Position numbers and translations under genes: made by a program. Below are positions 43,691 through 52,249 of a stretch of DNA of 52,304 nucleotides, piece after piece. Source of the stretch: Bacteroidales bacterium (lineage in GTDB: Bacteria > Bacteroidota > Bacteroidia > Bacteroidales > UBA932). Numbering within the stretch: the stretch's first letter is position 1; each line of letters opens with the position of its first letter. The stretch is from positions 1 to 52,304 of the forward strand of contig JAKSJK010000008.1 of the NCBI GenBank assembly GCA_024398095.1, read 5' to 3'. The notes below the pieces were generated by a model. It searched no databases. It had not been told where the DNA came from and saw only the letters and a list, made by a program, of their open reading frames with translations.

Positions 43691-45115
43691 ATGAAAAAGA
43701 ACATTATCCTGGTGCTCGTCTGCGCCTTTGCAGCTGCAGCGGCATCCTATGCAACAGTCAGATGTACGCCCGCTGCTTCGGGCGATAACCTCACCCAGGC
43801 CGGTGAGTCATTCCACCGTACGGTGAATCTGGATCTGGACGACTATCCTGATTTTACATATGCGGCAGAGTCTGCCGTAGACGCGGTCGTATATGTCAAG
43901 GTGACTGTCACTGACAAGGTGTCACAGCCATCCAGCATATTCGATTTCTTCTTCGGATACGAAGGCACTCCGCAGCAGCGTGAGCGCGTGGGCAGCGGCT
44001 CCGGCGTCATCATCCGCGAAGACGGCTATATCGTGACCAACAACCATGTGATCGACAATGCCAGCAAGATCGAGGTGACACTGAACAACAACGAGACCTA
44101 CGAGGCAAAGCTGGTGGGTACCGATCCTGCCACCGACGTGGCTCTGATCAAGATCGAGGCGAATAACCTTCCGATAGTGCCGATGGGTGACTCAGACCAG
44201 CTGAGGCTGGGTGAGTGGGTGATTGCCATCGGCAGCCCGTATGACCTGCGTTCCACCATCACCGCCGGCATCGTAAGCGCCAAGGGGCGCAGCATGCCTA
44301 ACTACAGCGGCGAGTTCAAGATCGAGTCCTTCATCCAGACCGATGCGGCTGTGAACCCTGGCAACAGTGGCGGCGCACTCGTGAACAAGGCCGGCCAGCT
44401 TGTGGGCATCAATACGGCAATCATCTCCCAGACCGGCTCCTACACCGGCTACTCTTTCGCAGTTCCGGTGAACATCGTCAAGAGGATTATCGCCGACCTG
44501 ATGGATTTCGGCAGCGTGAAGAGGGCCATGCTCGGCATCACCATGCAGAACATAGACAAGAAACTCGCCGAGGAATTGAAACTTTCTTCTTTAAATGGCG
44601 TATATGTAGTAGAGGTTGCTTCCGGCAGCGCGGCTGAGGCTGCGGGCATCAAGAAGGGAGACGTGCTGGTGAAAATCGGCGGTGTCAACCTGAAGGACGG
44701 AGCATCGGTTCAGGAGAAGGTCAACAGTTACCGCCCGGGCGAAAACGCGGAGATCACTTTGATCAGGGATGGCAAGGAACTCGTGCTCAATGTGGAGTTC
44801 AAGGCTTCCGCTTCCGAGACCGGTTCCGTGGATGAGACAGGTGCTGTCGCATTCTACGGATCCAGGATACAGGCGGCGTCCAAGGACGTTCTGAAGGCTC
44901 TCGGAGCCAAGAAGGGCGTGGAGGTCGTTTCGGTCGGACCTGGCAAGCTTGCGGATGCGGGCGTCAGCGAGGGCTTTGTGATCCTTTATGTGAACAATGT
45001 GGCCGTAGGCACACCTCAGGACATACTGAACATTATCAAGAAGTCGGAGAGGGCAGTCTACGTCGAGGGCGTCGACAAGTCCGGCAGGGCAAACTACTTC
45101 GGCTTCGCGAAATAA
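43691..45115 (+). CDS. degQ: HtrA/DegP family periplasmic serine protease
   Basis: The protein has 474 residues with a Sec signal ending near residue 22. The trypsin-like triad is H119 (NNHVIDN), D149 (DVALIKIEA) and S226 (GNSGGAL). Two PDZ domains follow: the first ends in GVNLKDGASVQEKVNSYRPG and the second, shorter, ends near 440 (ASKDVLKALGAKKG onward). The enzyme degrades or refolds misfolded envelope proteins. It begins 138 bases after the dnaN leader, divergent from it, and is followed by rpoD after 48 bases with no clear terminator. Residue positions were counted from ATG 43691. Confidence 0.93.
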   Translation: MKKNIILVLVCAFAAAAASYATVRCTPAASGDNLTQAGESFHRTVNLDLDDYPDFTYAAESAVDAVVYVKVTVTDKVSQPSSIFDFFFGYEGTPQQRERVGSGSGVIIREDGYIVTNNHVIDNASKIEVTLNNNETYEAKLVGTDPATDVALIKIEANNLPIVPMGDSDQLRLGEWVIAIGSPYDLRSTITAGIVSAKGRSMPNYSGEFKIESFIQTDAAVNPGNSGGALVNKAGQLVGINTAIISQTGSYTGYSFAVPVNIVKRIIADLMDFGSVKRAMLGITMQNIDKKLAEELKLSSLNGVYVVEVASGSAAEAAGIKKGDVLVKIGGVNLKDGASVQEKVNSYRPGENAEITLIRDGKELVLNVEFKASASETGSVDETGAVAFYGSRIQAASKDVLKALGAKKGVEVVSVGPGKLADAGVSEGFVILYVNNVAVGTPQDILNIIKKSERAVYVEGVDKSGRANYFGFAK

Positions 45116-45163
45116 GGCGGTGATGACCGCAAAAAGCGAAATTAACGAAGTAAGTTTATATAG

Positions 45164-46024
45164 ATGAGACAGCTAAAGATCACTAAGTCGATCACCAACA
45201 GGGAGAGTGCGTCACTGGACAAGTACCTCCAGGAGATCGGCAGGGAAGAACTCATTACAGTCGAAGAAGAAGTAGAGCTCGCGCAGCGCATCCGCAAGGG
45301 TGACCAGGCGGCTCTGGAGAAGCTTACAAGGGCAAACCTCAGGTTCGTGGTTTCTGTGGCAAAGCAGTACCAGAACCAGGGCCTCAGCCTACCGGACCTT
45401 ATCAACGAGGGCAACCTCGGCCTGATCAAGGCTGCCGAGAAGTTTGATGAGACCCGTGGCTTCAAGTTCATTTCATATGCGGTGTGGTGGATCCGCCAGT
45501 CCATCCTCCAGGCTCTGGCAGAGCAGTCGCGTATCGTGCGTCTGCCTCTGAACCAGGTGGGATCTTTGAACAAGATCAACAAGGCGCTCGGAAAGTTCGA
45601 GCAGGAACACGAGAGAATGCCTACCAGCGAGGAGCTCGCCGAGATGATCGACGTGCCTAAGGAGAAGATAGCCGACACCCTGAGAGTATCCGGCCGCCAC
45701 GTGTCAGTGGACGCACCGTTCGTGGAAGGTGAGGACAACAGCCTCCTCGACGTGCTTGTGAACGACGATTCACCTAGCGCAGACCGCGGTCTGGTGAACG
45801 AGTCTCTCAACAAGGAGATCGAGCGTGCGCTTTCAACCCTTGCCCCACGCGAGAGGGACATCATCAAGTACTTCTTCGGCATCGGATGCCAGGAGATGAC
45901 GCTTGAAGAGATCGGCGAAAAGTTCAACCTTACCCGTGAGCGTGTCCGCCAGATCAAAGAGAAGGCCATCCGCAGGCTGAAACAGAACTCCAGAAGCAAA
46001 CTCCTTAAGAGCTATCTCGGCTAA
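45164..46024 (+). CDS. rpoD: Primary RNA polymerase sigma factor (Bacteroidota type)
   Basis: The protein has 286 residues and lacks region 1.1 and the non-conserved insert, as in the Bacteroidota primary sigma factor. Region 1.2 is [16 protein letters not shown], region 2 includes [16 protein letters not shown] and the -10 recognition helix in [18 protein letters not shown], and region 4.2 includes [17 protein letters not shown]. Region 4 reads the -33 box, region 2.4 the -7 box. This fits the TTTG/TAnnTTTG promoters found in this window. ATG 45164 is 48 bases after the protease gene, and argS starts one base after its stop. Confidence 0.95.
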   Translation: MRQLKITKSITNRESASLDKYLQEIGREELITVEEEVELAQRIRKGDQAALEKLTRANLRFVVSVAKQYQNQGLSLPDLINEGNLGLIKAAEKFDETRGFKFISYAVWWIRQSILQALAEQSRIVRLPLNQVGSLNKINKALGKFEQEHERMPTSEELAEMIDVPKEKIADTLRVSGRHVSVDAPFVEGEDNSLLDVLVNDDSPSADRGLVNESLNKEIERALSTLAPRERDIIKYFFGIGCQEMTLEEIGEKFNLTRERVRQIKEKAIRRLKQNSRSKLLKSYLG

Positions 46025-46025
46025 A

Positions 46026-47756
46026 ATGACTCCAGAACTTTTTATCGCATCAAAGGCCGTACTGGCCGTCAAGGCGCTTTACGGCGCAGATATGGAAGCC
46101 TCCGCACTCCAGGTGCAGGTGACCAGAAAGGAATTCGAAGGGGATTACACCTTGGTGGTGTTTCCCCTTCTGAAGGTTTCACACTCATCCCCTGAGAACA
46201 CAGGCAATGCCATCGGAGCGTGGCTGCAGGAGAACGTTGCGGAGATCGCTGCGTTCAACTGCGTCAAGGGCTTCCTGAACCTCTGCCTCTCGCAGGTGTA
46301 CTGGAACGAATCGCTCTCCGAGATTCTCGCAGCAGAGAATTTCGGCCAGCTCCCTTCCACCGGCAAGACCATCATGGTCGAGTTCTCTTCTCCTAACACC
46401 AACAAGCCGCTCCACCTGGGCCATGTGCGCAACAACCTCCTCGGTGCCAGTGTTTCCGACATTCTCAAGGCTGCCGGAAACAATGTGATCAAGACCACCC
46501 TGGTGAATGACCGCGGTGTGCACATCTGCAAGAGCATGTATGCCTGGCAGAAGCGATTCAACGGCGCCACCCCTGAGACCAGCGGCAAGAAGGGCGACCA
46601 CCTCGTGGGCGACTGCTACGTGGAGTATGCCAAGATGGAGAAGGAGAATCCAGCGGTTCTCGACGATGTCCACAAGATGCTCGTGGACTGGGAGGCGAAC
46701 GACCCTGAGGTACGCAAGCTCTGGGCTATGATGAACCAGTGGGTGTTCGACGGTTTCGACCAGACCTACAAGGCTCTCGGCATCAGTTTCGACAAGACTT
46801 ATTATGAGCACGACACCTACCTCCTCGGCAAGGAACTCGTGCAGCAGGGTCTTGAGAAGGGCGTATTCGTACAGGATCCTGACGGTTCCGTATGGTGCGA
46901 CCTCACTTCCGACGGCCTCGACCGCAAGATCGTACAGCGTTCAGACGGAACTTCCGTATACATTACCCAGGACCTCGGCACGGCAGAGCGCCGTTTCGCC
47001 GAGAACAGCCTCGATTCCCATGTCTATGTCGTGGGTAACGAGCAGGACTACCACTTCCAGGTGCTCAAGCTCATCCTCGGCAAGCTCGGTTTCGATTGGG
47101 CGAAGCGCATCTTCCACCTCAGCTACGGCATGGTGGAGCTGCCTGAGGGCAAGATGAAGAGCCGCGAGGGCACAGTTGTGGATGCAGATGACCTGATTGA
47201 AGAGATGTATATCCAGTCCAAGACTACGTCCGAGGATTCCGGCAAGCTTGCCGATATGTCCGAGGAGGAGAAGGACAGGCTCTACAGGATGATCGGTCTG
47301 GGTGCGCTCAAGTACTTCATCCTCAAGGTCGATCCGAAGAAGACCATGCTCTTCGATCCTAAGGAGTCCATCGACTTCAACGGCAACACCGGTCCGTTCA
47401 TCCAGTACACCCATGCCCGTATCTGCAGCATTCTGCGCAAGGCTTCCGAGCAGGGACTCAAGGCAGAACTCTCTGCAGGCGCTGAACTCAGCGCCAAGGA
47501 AATCCGCCTGATAAAGCTGCTCTCCGCATATCCTGCAAAGGTCCAGGAGGCTGCCGACGGATTCTCTCCTGCAGTACTCGCAAACTACTCTTACGAGCTG
47601 GCCAAGGAGTTTAACCAGTACTATCACGACACTTCTATCCTCAAGGAGGAGAATGCTGTGCTGCTGTCCATGAGACTTGCGCTCATCGGTGTTATCGCCG
47701 AGGTGCTCTCCAAGGCTATGGCTCTGCTCGGCATCCAGCTTCCTGAGCGCATGTAG
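46026..47756 (+). CDS. argS: Arginine--tRNA ligase
   Basis: The protein has 576 residues. Class I synthetase features: the HIGH-type motif HLGH within SSPNTNKPLHLGHVRNN, the KMSKS-equivalent loop in LPEGKMKSREGTVVDADDL, and the C-terminal anticodon-binding helices with FIQYTHARICSILRKA and ANYSYELAKEFNQYYHD. The N-terminal add-1 domain (residues 1-100) recognises the tRNA D-loop. It is directly downstream of rpoD, one base after the stop, so the two may be co-transcribed. The gene is single copy in this window. Confidence 0.95.
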   Translation: MTPELFIASKAVLAVKALYGADMEASALQVQVTRKEFEGDYTLVVFPLLKVSHSSPENTGNAIGAWLQENVAEIAAFNCVKGFLNLCLSQVYWNESLSEILAAENFGQLPSTGKTIMVEFSSPNTNKPLHLGHVRNNLLGASVSDILKAAGNNVIKTTLVNDRGVHICKSMYAWQKRFNGATPETSGKKGDHLVGDCYVEYAKMEKENPAVLDDVHKMLVDWEANDPEVRKLWAMMNQWVFDGFDQTYKALGISFDKTYYEHDTYLLGKELVQQGLEKGVFVQDPDGSVWCDLTSDGLDRKIVQRSDGTSVYITQDLGTAERRFAENSLDSHVYVVGNEQDYHFQVLKLILGKLGFDWAKRIFHLSYGMVELPEGKMKSREGTVVDADDLIEEMYIQSKTTSEDSGKLADMSEEEKDRLYRMIGLGALKYFILKVDPKKTMLFDPKESIDFNGNTGPFIQYTHARICSILRKASEQGLKAELSAGAELSAKEIRLIKLLSAYPAKVQEAADGFSPAVLANYSYELAKEFNQYYHDTSILKEENAVLLSMRLALIGVIAEVLSKAMALLGIQLPERM

Positions 47757-47774
47757 CCTCTTCCTGTCGGCTTT

Positions 47775-49496
47775 ATGGCAGAAGAAGCTTATATGATTCC
47801 AACCTCCGTCAAGGAGGTCGAGAAACTCGGGTGGGACTATATCGACGTCATTTTCTTTACGGGTGACGCCTTTATAGACCACCCGTCTTTCGGCACTGCC
47901 GTAATCTCTCGCTGGCTTCAGAAGTGGGGCTACCGCGTGGCTGTCGTGCCCCAGCCGAACTGGAGGGACGACCTGCGCGATTTCCGCAAGCTGGGTACTC
48001 CTAGGCTGTATTTCGCCGTCAATTCGGGTGCCATGGATTCCATGGTGAACCATTATACCGCAGCCAAGAGGCTACGTTCCGACGACGCCTATACTCCAGA
48101 CGGAAGGGCGGGCGCCAGGCCGGACTACGCCGTTACCGTCTATACAAAGATCCTCAAGAAACTCTATCCCGATATTCCGGTCGTGATAGGCGGCATAGAA
48201 GCCTCCCTGAGGCGCGTCACCCATTACGACTACTGGAAGGATTGCCTGATGCCGTCCATCCTGGTAGACAGCGGGGCCGACTGGCTCTGCTACGGCATGG
48301 GCGAGCGTCCGATGCTGGAGCTGACCAGGGCGATCGAAAGCGACCGCAAACTTTCTGACATACGCAAAATCCCTCAGATCGCCTTTCTGATGAGCGGCAG
48401 ATGCAAGCTGGAGAACGCCGTGTACCTCAATTCTTATGAGCGCTGCCTCAAGGATAAAAAGGCTTTTGCGGAGAATTTCCATGTTATCGAGACCTTTGCC
48501 AACATGATGACTCCTCCGGTGATCGTGGAGCCTGTGGGCGATGGCTATGTCCAGATAAATCCTACCTATCCGCCGGCTACCGAGCAGGAGATGGATTCGT
48601 TCTGGGACCTGCCGTTCACGAAGCTGCCGCATCCGCGTTACAAGGACAGGCGTATCCCAGCCTACGATATGATCAAGTTTTCGGTCAATACGCATCGTGG
48701 CTGCTTCGGAGGCTGTAATTTCTGTACCATCGCTGCCCATCAGGGCAAGTTCATCCAGTCCCGCAGCGAGGATTCCATCATCCGCGAGATCCAGGGACTG
48801 CGCAAACTGCCTGACTTTGCCGGCAATATTTCCGATGTGGGCGCGCCGACGGCGAATATGTATGGCATGCACGGACGGAACCAGGAACTTTGTTCCAAGT
48901 GCCGCCGCCAGTCCTGCCTTTTCCCGTCGCCGTGCAAGAATATGGACCGTTCCCACGCCCGTCTGCTGAAGCTCTATGGCAAGATCTCCAGTGTGAAGGG
49001 CATACGCCATGCCTACATAGGCAGCGGCATCCGCTACGACCTCTTCCTCGATGAGAAGGGTTTTGTGGACGAGACCTCATATCCTTACCTCAAGGAACTG
49101 ATCCTGGAGCATACATCTGGTCGTCTGAAGGTGGCTCCGGAGCATACTGAGGATTGCGTTTTGCAGCTTATGGCCAAGCCTTCGTTCAAGCTTTTCTGCC
49201 GCCTGCGCAATGAGTTCGATTCGATTGTGAAGTCTTCCGGAAAGAAGTGCGAGCTGGTGCCGTATTTCATTTCTTCCCATCCTGGCTGCGGCATGCGCGA
49301 GATGCAGGCTTTGGCTCAGAATCCGGCCCTCAGGGGAGTGTGGATGGAGCAGGTCCAGGATTTCACTCCTACCCCTATGACGGTGTCTTCCGTGATGTTC
49401 TACACGGGTCTCGACCCTAAGACTTTGACGCCGGTTTATGTCGAGAGGGACCCGGAGAAAAAGAAGAGGCAGAAATCATTTTTCTTCAAAAAGTAG
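47775..49496 (+). CDS. YgiQ family radical SAM protein
   Basis: The protein has 573 residues. The N-terminal B12-binding-like/YgiQ domain spans ~1-290 (GWDYIDVIFFTGDAFIDHPS). The radical SAM cluster motif CFGGCNFC uses C310, C314 and C317 to bind a [4Fe-4S] cluster, followed by a TIM-barrel core and the C-terminal Cys-rich DUF3362-type region (LCSKCRRQSCLFPSPC in the middle, then PYFISSHPGCG). YgiQ is a widespread protein of uncertain substrate. It lies 18 bases after argS. The last residues are Lys-rich (EKKKRQKSFFFKK). Confidence 0.93.
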   Translation: MAEEAYMIPTSVKEVEKLGWDYIDVIFFTGDAFIDHPSFGTAVISRWLQKWGYRVAVVPQPNWRDDLRDFRKLGTPRLYFAVNSGAMDSMVNHYTAAKRLRSDDAYTPDGRAGARPDYAVTVYTKILKKLYPDIPVVIGGIEASLRRVTHYDYWKDCLMPSILVDSGADWLCYGMGERPMLELTRAIESDRKLSDIRKIPQIAFLMSGRCKLENAVYLNSYERCLKDKKAFAENFHVIETFANMMTPPVIVEPVGDGYVQINPTYPPATEQEMDSFWDLPFTKLPHPRYKDRRIPAYDMIKFSVNTHRGCFGGCNFCTIAAHQGKFIQSRSEDSIIREIQGLRKLPDFAGNISDVGAPTANMYGMHGRNQELCSKCRRQSCLFPSPCKNMDRSHARLLKLYGKISSVKGIRHAYIGSGIRYDLFLDEKGFVDETSYPYLKELILEHTSGRLKVAPEHTEDCVLQLMAKPSFKLFCRLRNEFDSIVKSSGKKCELVPYFISSHPGCGMREMQALAQNPALRGVWMEQVQDFTPTPMTVSSVMFYTGLDPKTLTPVYVERDPEKKKRQKSFFFKK

Positions 49497-49599
49497 GATT
49501 TATTTTTTCTTATTGGAAAATTGTCCTATTATTGCACCCGATTTCAGTCGGGGGCATCCCGCTGGATGGAAGTTTGGTAATAATTAAACAGTATATATC

Positions 49600-49938
49600 A
49601 TGACCCAGAAGAAGCATGCGATGGTGAGCTACGAGAATATGAGCGAAGAGCTTGCCGCAGCATTTGCAGAGAAGTACCCTAGAGGACAGATGGACTATCT
49701 GCCTGATGTGAAGAAGATTGAGAAGCCGGACGGGACTGCAATCTACACCGTAACCATAGAGATCCCGGATGCAATCTATCTCGTTAAGGTGAAGATGCAT
49801 GTGGATGATGTCGAGGAACTCAGCAAGTGGCTCGATGCCGATGTCGACGATGACGGCAGCGAGGAGGGCGAGGGTTCACTTCCGGACGACAACATCTCCC
49901 AGTACTCCAGCGGCGACGATACTGCCGACGAGGACTAG
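49600..49938 (+). CDS. Small acidic conserved hypothetical protein
   Basis: The protein has 112 residues and is soluble. The N-terminal ~75 residues include MSEELAAAFAEKYPRGQMDY and a beta strand pair (AIYTVTIEIPDAIYLVKVKM). The C-terminal third is a disordered acidic tail of Asp/Glu/Ser/Gly (DDDGSEEGEG). I do not recognise the family. The leader has a hairpin CCCGA-TTTCAG-TCGGG and a weak promoter-like TATTATTG. It ends the core region and is followed by a strong terminator. The 103-base gap to ygiQ shows no other gene. Confidence 0.65.
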   Translation: MTQKKHAMVSYENMSEELAAAFAEKYPRGQMDYLPDVKKIEKPDGTAIYTVTIEIPDAIYLVKVKMHVDDVEELSKWLDADVDDDGSEEGEGSLPDDNISQYSSGDDTADED

Positions 49939-49961
49939 GATTGCTCTGCATACGAAACATG

Positions 49962-49995
49962 GGACTGGCCACTTCGGCCGGTCCTTTTTTTTTTT
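49962..49995 (+). terminator. Strong intrinsic terminator
   Basis: The stem GGACTGGCC/GGCCGGTCC (49962-49970 with 49976-49984, one G-U pair) has a five-base loop and is followed by 11 T (49985-49995). It terminates the gene ending at 49938 and marks the end of the conserved core region. Confidence 0.92.
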
Positions 49996-50262
49996 CGCGG
50001 CGGTAGGTTCGGCGGCAGCAGGTTCGCGGCGGCGGACAGCGACACCTGGGCGTAGGGTCGCCGAGGCTGCTGCGCTTGCAGGCGGGCGGGAAGTTTTAAC
50101 TCGCCCTCCCTTTTAGCCGCCCGTGGCGTCTAACGGTCGGTTGATCGTTCACAAACTTCCTTTTTCGCCCGTCTGCGGCGCTCCGCTGTTCCGCCTCGTC
50201 TCCATACGCCCACGCGTCATCTGTCCGCCGAGGCTTACTCCTGTTGGCACGCCGATGTGATA
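49996..50262. other. GC-rich non-coding tract at the boundary of the accessory region
   Basis: About 270 bases are visibly richer in G and C than the coding DNA on either side. They include imperfect repeats of GGCGG(T/CAGC)AGGTTCG near 50000-50035 and inverted GGGCG/CGCCC pieces around 50084-50110. I find no credible gene; the short frames lack starts and codon bias. The tract ends abruptly at a switch to AT-rich sequence near 50262. Confidence 0.55.
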
Positions 50263-50265
50263 ATC

Positions 50266-50302
50266 CACGGGAAAATTTCTATATTTGTGTTTGAACACTA
50301 AT
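50266..50302 (+). repeat. Promoter-bearing repeat, copy 1
   Basis: The pattern CACGG-N9-TATATTTG-N5-GAACACTAAT. The copy at 51093 has the same blocks with near-identical spacing (one extra base before GAACACTAAT). The TATATTTG (50280-50287) is a consensus -7 box, so the repeat may supply the promoter for the cassette that follows. Confidence 0.7.
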
Positions 50303-50332
50303 ATTGTTCCAAGGGCTGATTATAATATTTCA

Positions 50333-50594
50333 ATGACCTCTGCGCAGGTTATGCAACTAGATAAAGGATGGACTTGTATACGGAAATATTTCATTTCGCA
50401 GGTATCCTGATCATGGTGTCCGTACATTTGAAGATACATATAATTTCGATATGAAAAGTTGGGCAAATATTCTTAATTGGCCAAGAAATTTTGAAACTAT
50501 AATTGGGTCTATGTATGCTGGAAAAGGAACGCCATACGATATTCATTTCTATGGGACAGCGAAGTTAAAACCTTTAGTGCCATGGCTAAAATAG
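50333..50594 (+). pseudogene. Frameshifted small ORF or toxin-tail remnant
   Basis: From ATG 50333 the frame reads MTSAQVMQLDKGW and then stops at TGA 50408. A second frame open from 50361 to TAG 50592-50594 encodes RRYPDHGVRTFEDTYNFDM and then a segment with WPRNFETIIGS and GTPYDIHFYG, ending LKPLVPWLK. Protein-like quality lies in the second frame, which lacks an upstream ATG. A single +1 shift between 50361 and 50407 joins the two into about 87 codons. The end overlaps the start of the next gene by 13 bases. It resembles the C-terminal tail of a polymorphic (RHS-like) toxin, but that is a weak judgement. Confidence 0.4.
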
Positions 50595-51055
50595 GACTGA
50601 CACATAAATGTATGCTTCTTGTATGCGTGTTATGCTGTGTTTCTTTATGTAATCAAGAAAAATATAATTTAGGGAAGGGCTATTATTATGTACCAGAAAA
50701 TCGACATATCCTAAGTGACTTGAATTGTTATTTCTCTACAGTTTCTAAGCCTAAACCTGATATTCCTCCTGAAATAAAGAGAATAGTTTACGACAGGGAT
50801 GTAATTCTCGTAATGCAGAATCCCGGAGGCCGTTATAATTGTGGTTTATATAATTGCCCATCAGTATTCCCAGGCTCTCTTGATTCAGATTACTATTGGT
50901 TGATAGACAAACGTTCTGATCAAGGTTATGGGCCGTATTTAAAAGATGATTTTACCAAAGTCTGTGACTCTCTCGGCATTCGTACTGAGAGACTGTTTTA
51001 CGATACTGGAAGCGGTATCGTCCATCGTGTGAAAAGTTTAGTGATGTCTCACTGA
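50582..51055 (+). CDS. Putative lipoprotein, possible DUF3997-like immunity protein
   Basis: The protein has 157 residues with a hydrophobic N-terminal stretch rich in Cys (MLLVCVLCCVSLCNQE), a probable signal or lipobox. The mature part has NLGKGYYYVPENRHILS, DRDVILVMQNPGGRYNCG and DYYWLIDKRSDQGYGPYL, a pattern similar to DUF3997 proteins, some of which lie beside toxin genes. DNA is clearly AT-rich compared with the core genome, which suggests transfer. It overlaps the frame-broken ORF by 13 bases, as toxin/immunity pairs often do. The immunity role is inference from context. Confidence 0.6.
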   Translation: MAKIGLTHKCMLLVCVLCCVSLCNQEKYNLGKGYYYVPENRHILSDLNCYFSTVSKPKPDIPPEIKRIVYDRDVILVMQNPGGRYNCGLYNCPSVFPGSLDSDYYWLIDKRSDQGYGPYLKDDFTKVCDSLGIRTERLFYDTGSGIVHRVKSLVMSH

Positions 51056-51092
51056 GTCCGCAGAACGGACGCTTGGGATTCTCTGTGAAATT

Positions 51093-51130
51093 CACGGAGA
51101 GATTTCTATATTTGTCCTTCGAACACTAAT
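51093..51130 (+). repeat. Promoter-bearing repeat, copy 2
   Basis: The second copy of the CACGG...TATATTTG...GAACACTAAT repeat; the -7 box is 51107-51114. Its left edge overlaps a hairpin TCTCTGTG/CACGGAGA (loop AAATT) that could terminate the preceding transcript. Upstream, GTCCG-CAGAA-CGGAC makes another small hairpin right after the stop at 51055. Confidence 0.7.
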
Positions 51131-51246
51131 CTATTAACTCTTTCCTATCTTTTCAAGCCTATTTTAGGGAAATTATTGAAGCTCAAGCATTCTTGAATTC
51201 TTGCAACAAGTTATTTGGAACAAACTTTGGGAAAATCAATCGATGA
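51130..51246 (+). pseudogene. Start-less short frame ending in ATGA overlap (possible remnant)
   Basis: A 38-residue frame opens directly after repeat copy 2 (it is closed upstream by TAA 51127) and reads SINSFLSFQAYFREIIEAQ, then LNSCNKLFG, ending at TGA 51244-51246. It has no ATG. Its stop overlaps the next lipoprotein start exactly as ATGA, as in coupled genes. This mirrors the layout of the first cassette. The frame is short enough to be chance. Confidence 0.3.
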
Positions 51247-52046
51247 GATACTCTAACTGCATATTGTACAAGGCTATTCTGGTTTTTATTGCGTGCATTA
51301 TGTTATCATGCACGGGAAATCAATGGGTCATTCGGAAATCAATAAGACATCAACGGATTGATTGTCCATATTGGATGATAGTACAATCTTATTTCGAAGA
51401 TTATCATGCATATCCAAGCAATGTTAGCGACTTATACAACTTTGTATTAGATATGGAGTCGTATGATGGGATGGAGATATATTACGATTGTGGGGTAAAA
51501 CTTGGTCGTGATGTGCCACACCAACCGCTTAGAGATGTTTTATTGACAGGCTGCGTAAATATCGTTTCATCTCAGAATCAATTCTATCTATATGACAGTA
51601 AGAATAAGGCTGGTTTCGTCATGCATGGTACAGTGATAGACCGAATCAATGAGAGAAAACGCGGAGAGAGTGCGCCTTGGGGATTGACATATAGATATTC
51701 CCCGGTTTTTTTAAACTCAAGTGGCAGGGTAATTCTAGACCTCATGGACTTTGAATTAAATGGGACTTTCCAAACAGGTATAGCTGAGATCTCAAAATCG
51801 TTTCGAAATAGCTTATGGGTTAAGACAGATGGTAGCTGTACCATTCCATTTAATGTGCATATGAAATACTCCAAGGCTAATGGCATTGAAATAATAGAGG
51901 TCCCCAACTTCACTGAAATCTATTTACGAGATGATTCTTCTCGGGTATTTTCAGAAATCGATGTAGATAATTTTAGGGCCGAAGATTTTTGCTGGGAATA
52001 TTTGGCAGCTTTAGATTCTTTTTCAAGGCATTTTATTGATCAATGA
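51243..52046 (+). CDS. Putative lipoprotein of unknown function, second cassette
   Basis: The protein has 267 residues from ATG 51243, chosen because it gives a clear signal peptide and lipobox (IMLSC, Cys near 20); a TTG further upstream at 51201 is unlikely. The mature protein is of mixed alpha/beta appearance with many aromatic residues (CPYWMIVQSYFEDYHAYPS, DLYNFVLDME) and no recognised domain. It has an AT-rich composition like the neighbouring cassette. The position after a repeat and a broken frame hints that it could be an immunity-type protein, but this is speculative. Confidence 0.6.
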   Translation: MRYSNCILYKAILVFIACIMLSCTGNQWVIRKSIRHQRIDCPYWMIVQSYFEDYHAYPSNVSDLYNFVLDMESYDGMEIYYDCGVKLGRDVPHQPLRDVLLTGCVNIVSSQNQFYLYDSKNKAGFVMHGTVIDRINERKRGESAPWGLTYRYSPVFLNSSGRVILDLMDFELNGTFQTGIAEISKSFRNSLWVKTDGSCTIPFNVHMKYSKANGIEIIEVPNFTEIYLRDDSSRVFSEIDVDNFRAEDFCWEYLAALDSFSRHFIDQ

Positions 52047-52249
52047 TTCGTTAAAAATTTAACAATTATATAATTTTCAATTACTTACGTATACAATAGC
52101 CCGTTTTCGGGTAGCTTTACAGCACCTCGCGGACGGCATAGAACAAAAGCCGAAAATAGTGTTAAAAATGGATGAAAATATTGCTTGAAAATTAGGATAA
52201 GTGCTTGATTTTCAGTAACTTAGAAGTAACGACAAATCCAGTTACTTTG
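52047..52249. other. AT-rich intergenic region near the right edge
   Basis: About 200 bases without a gene. Visible are the palindrome GTTAAAAATTTAAC (52050-52063) and the short hairpin CCCG-TTTT-CGGG (52100-52111), either of which may terminate the gene ending at 52046. Direct repeats TGCTTGA occur twice near 52180-52210, and GTAAC/GTTAC motifs precede ATG 52250. No terminal inverted repeat could be proven, because the element would continue past the window. Confidence 0.4.
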
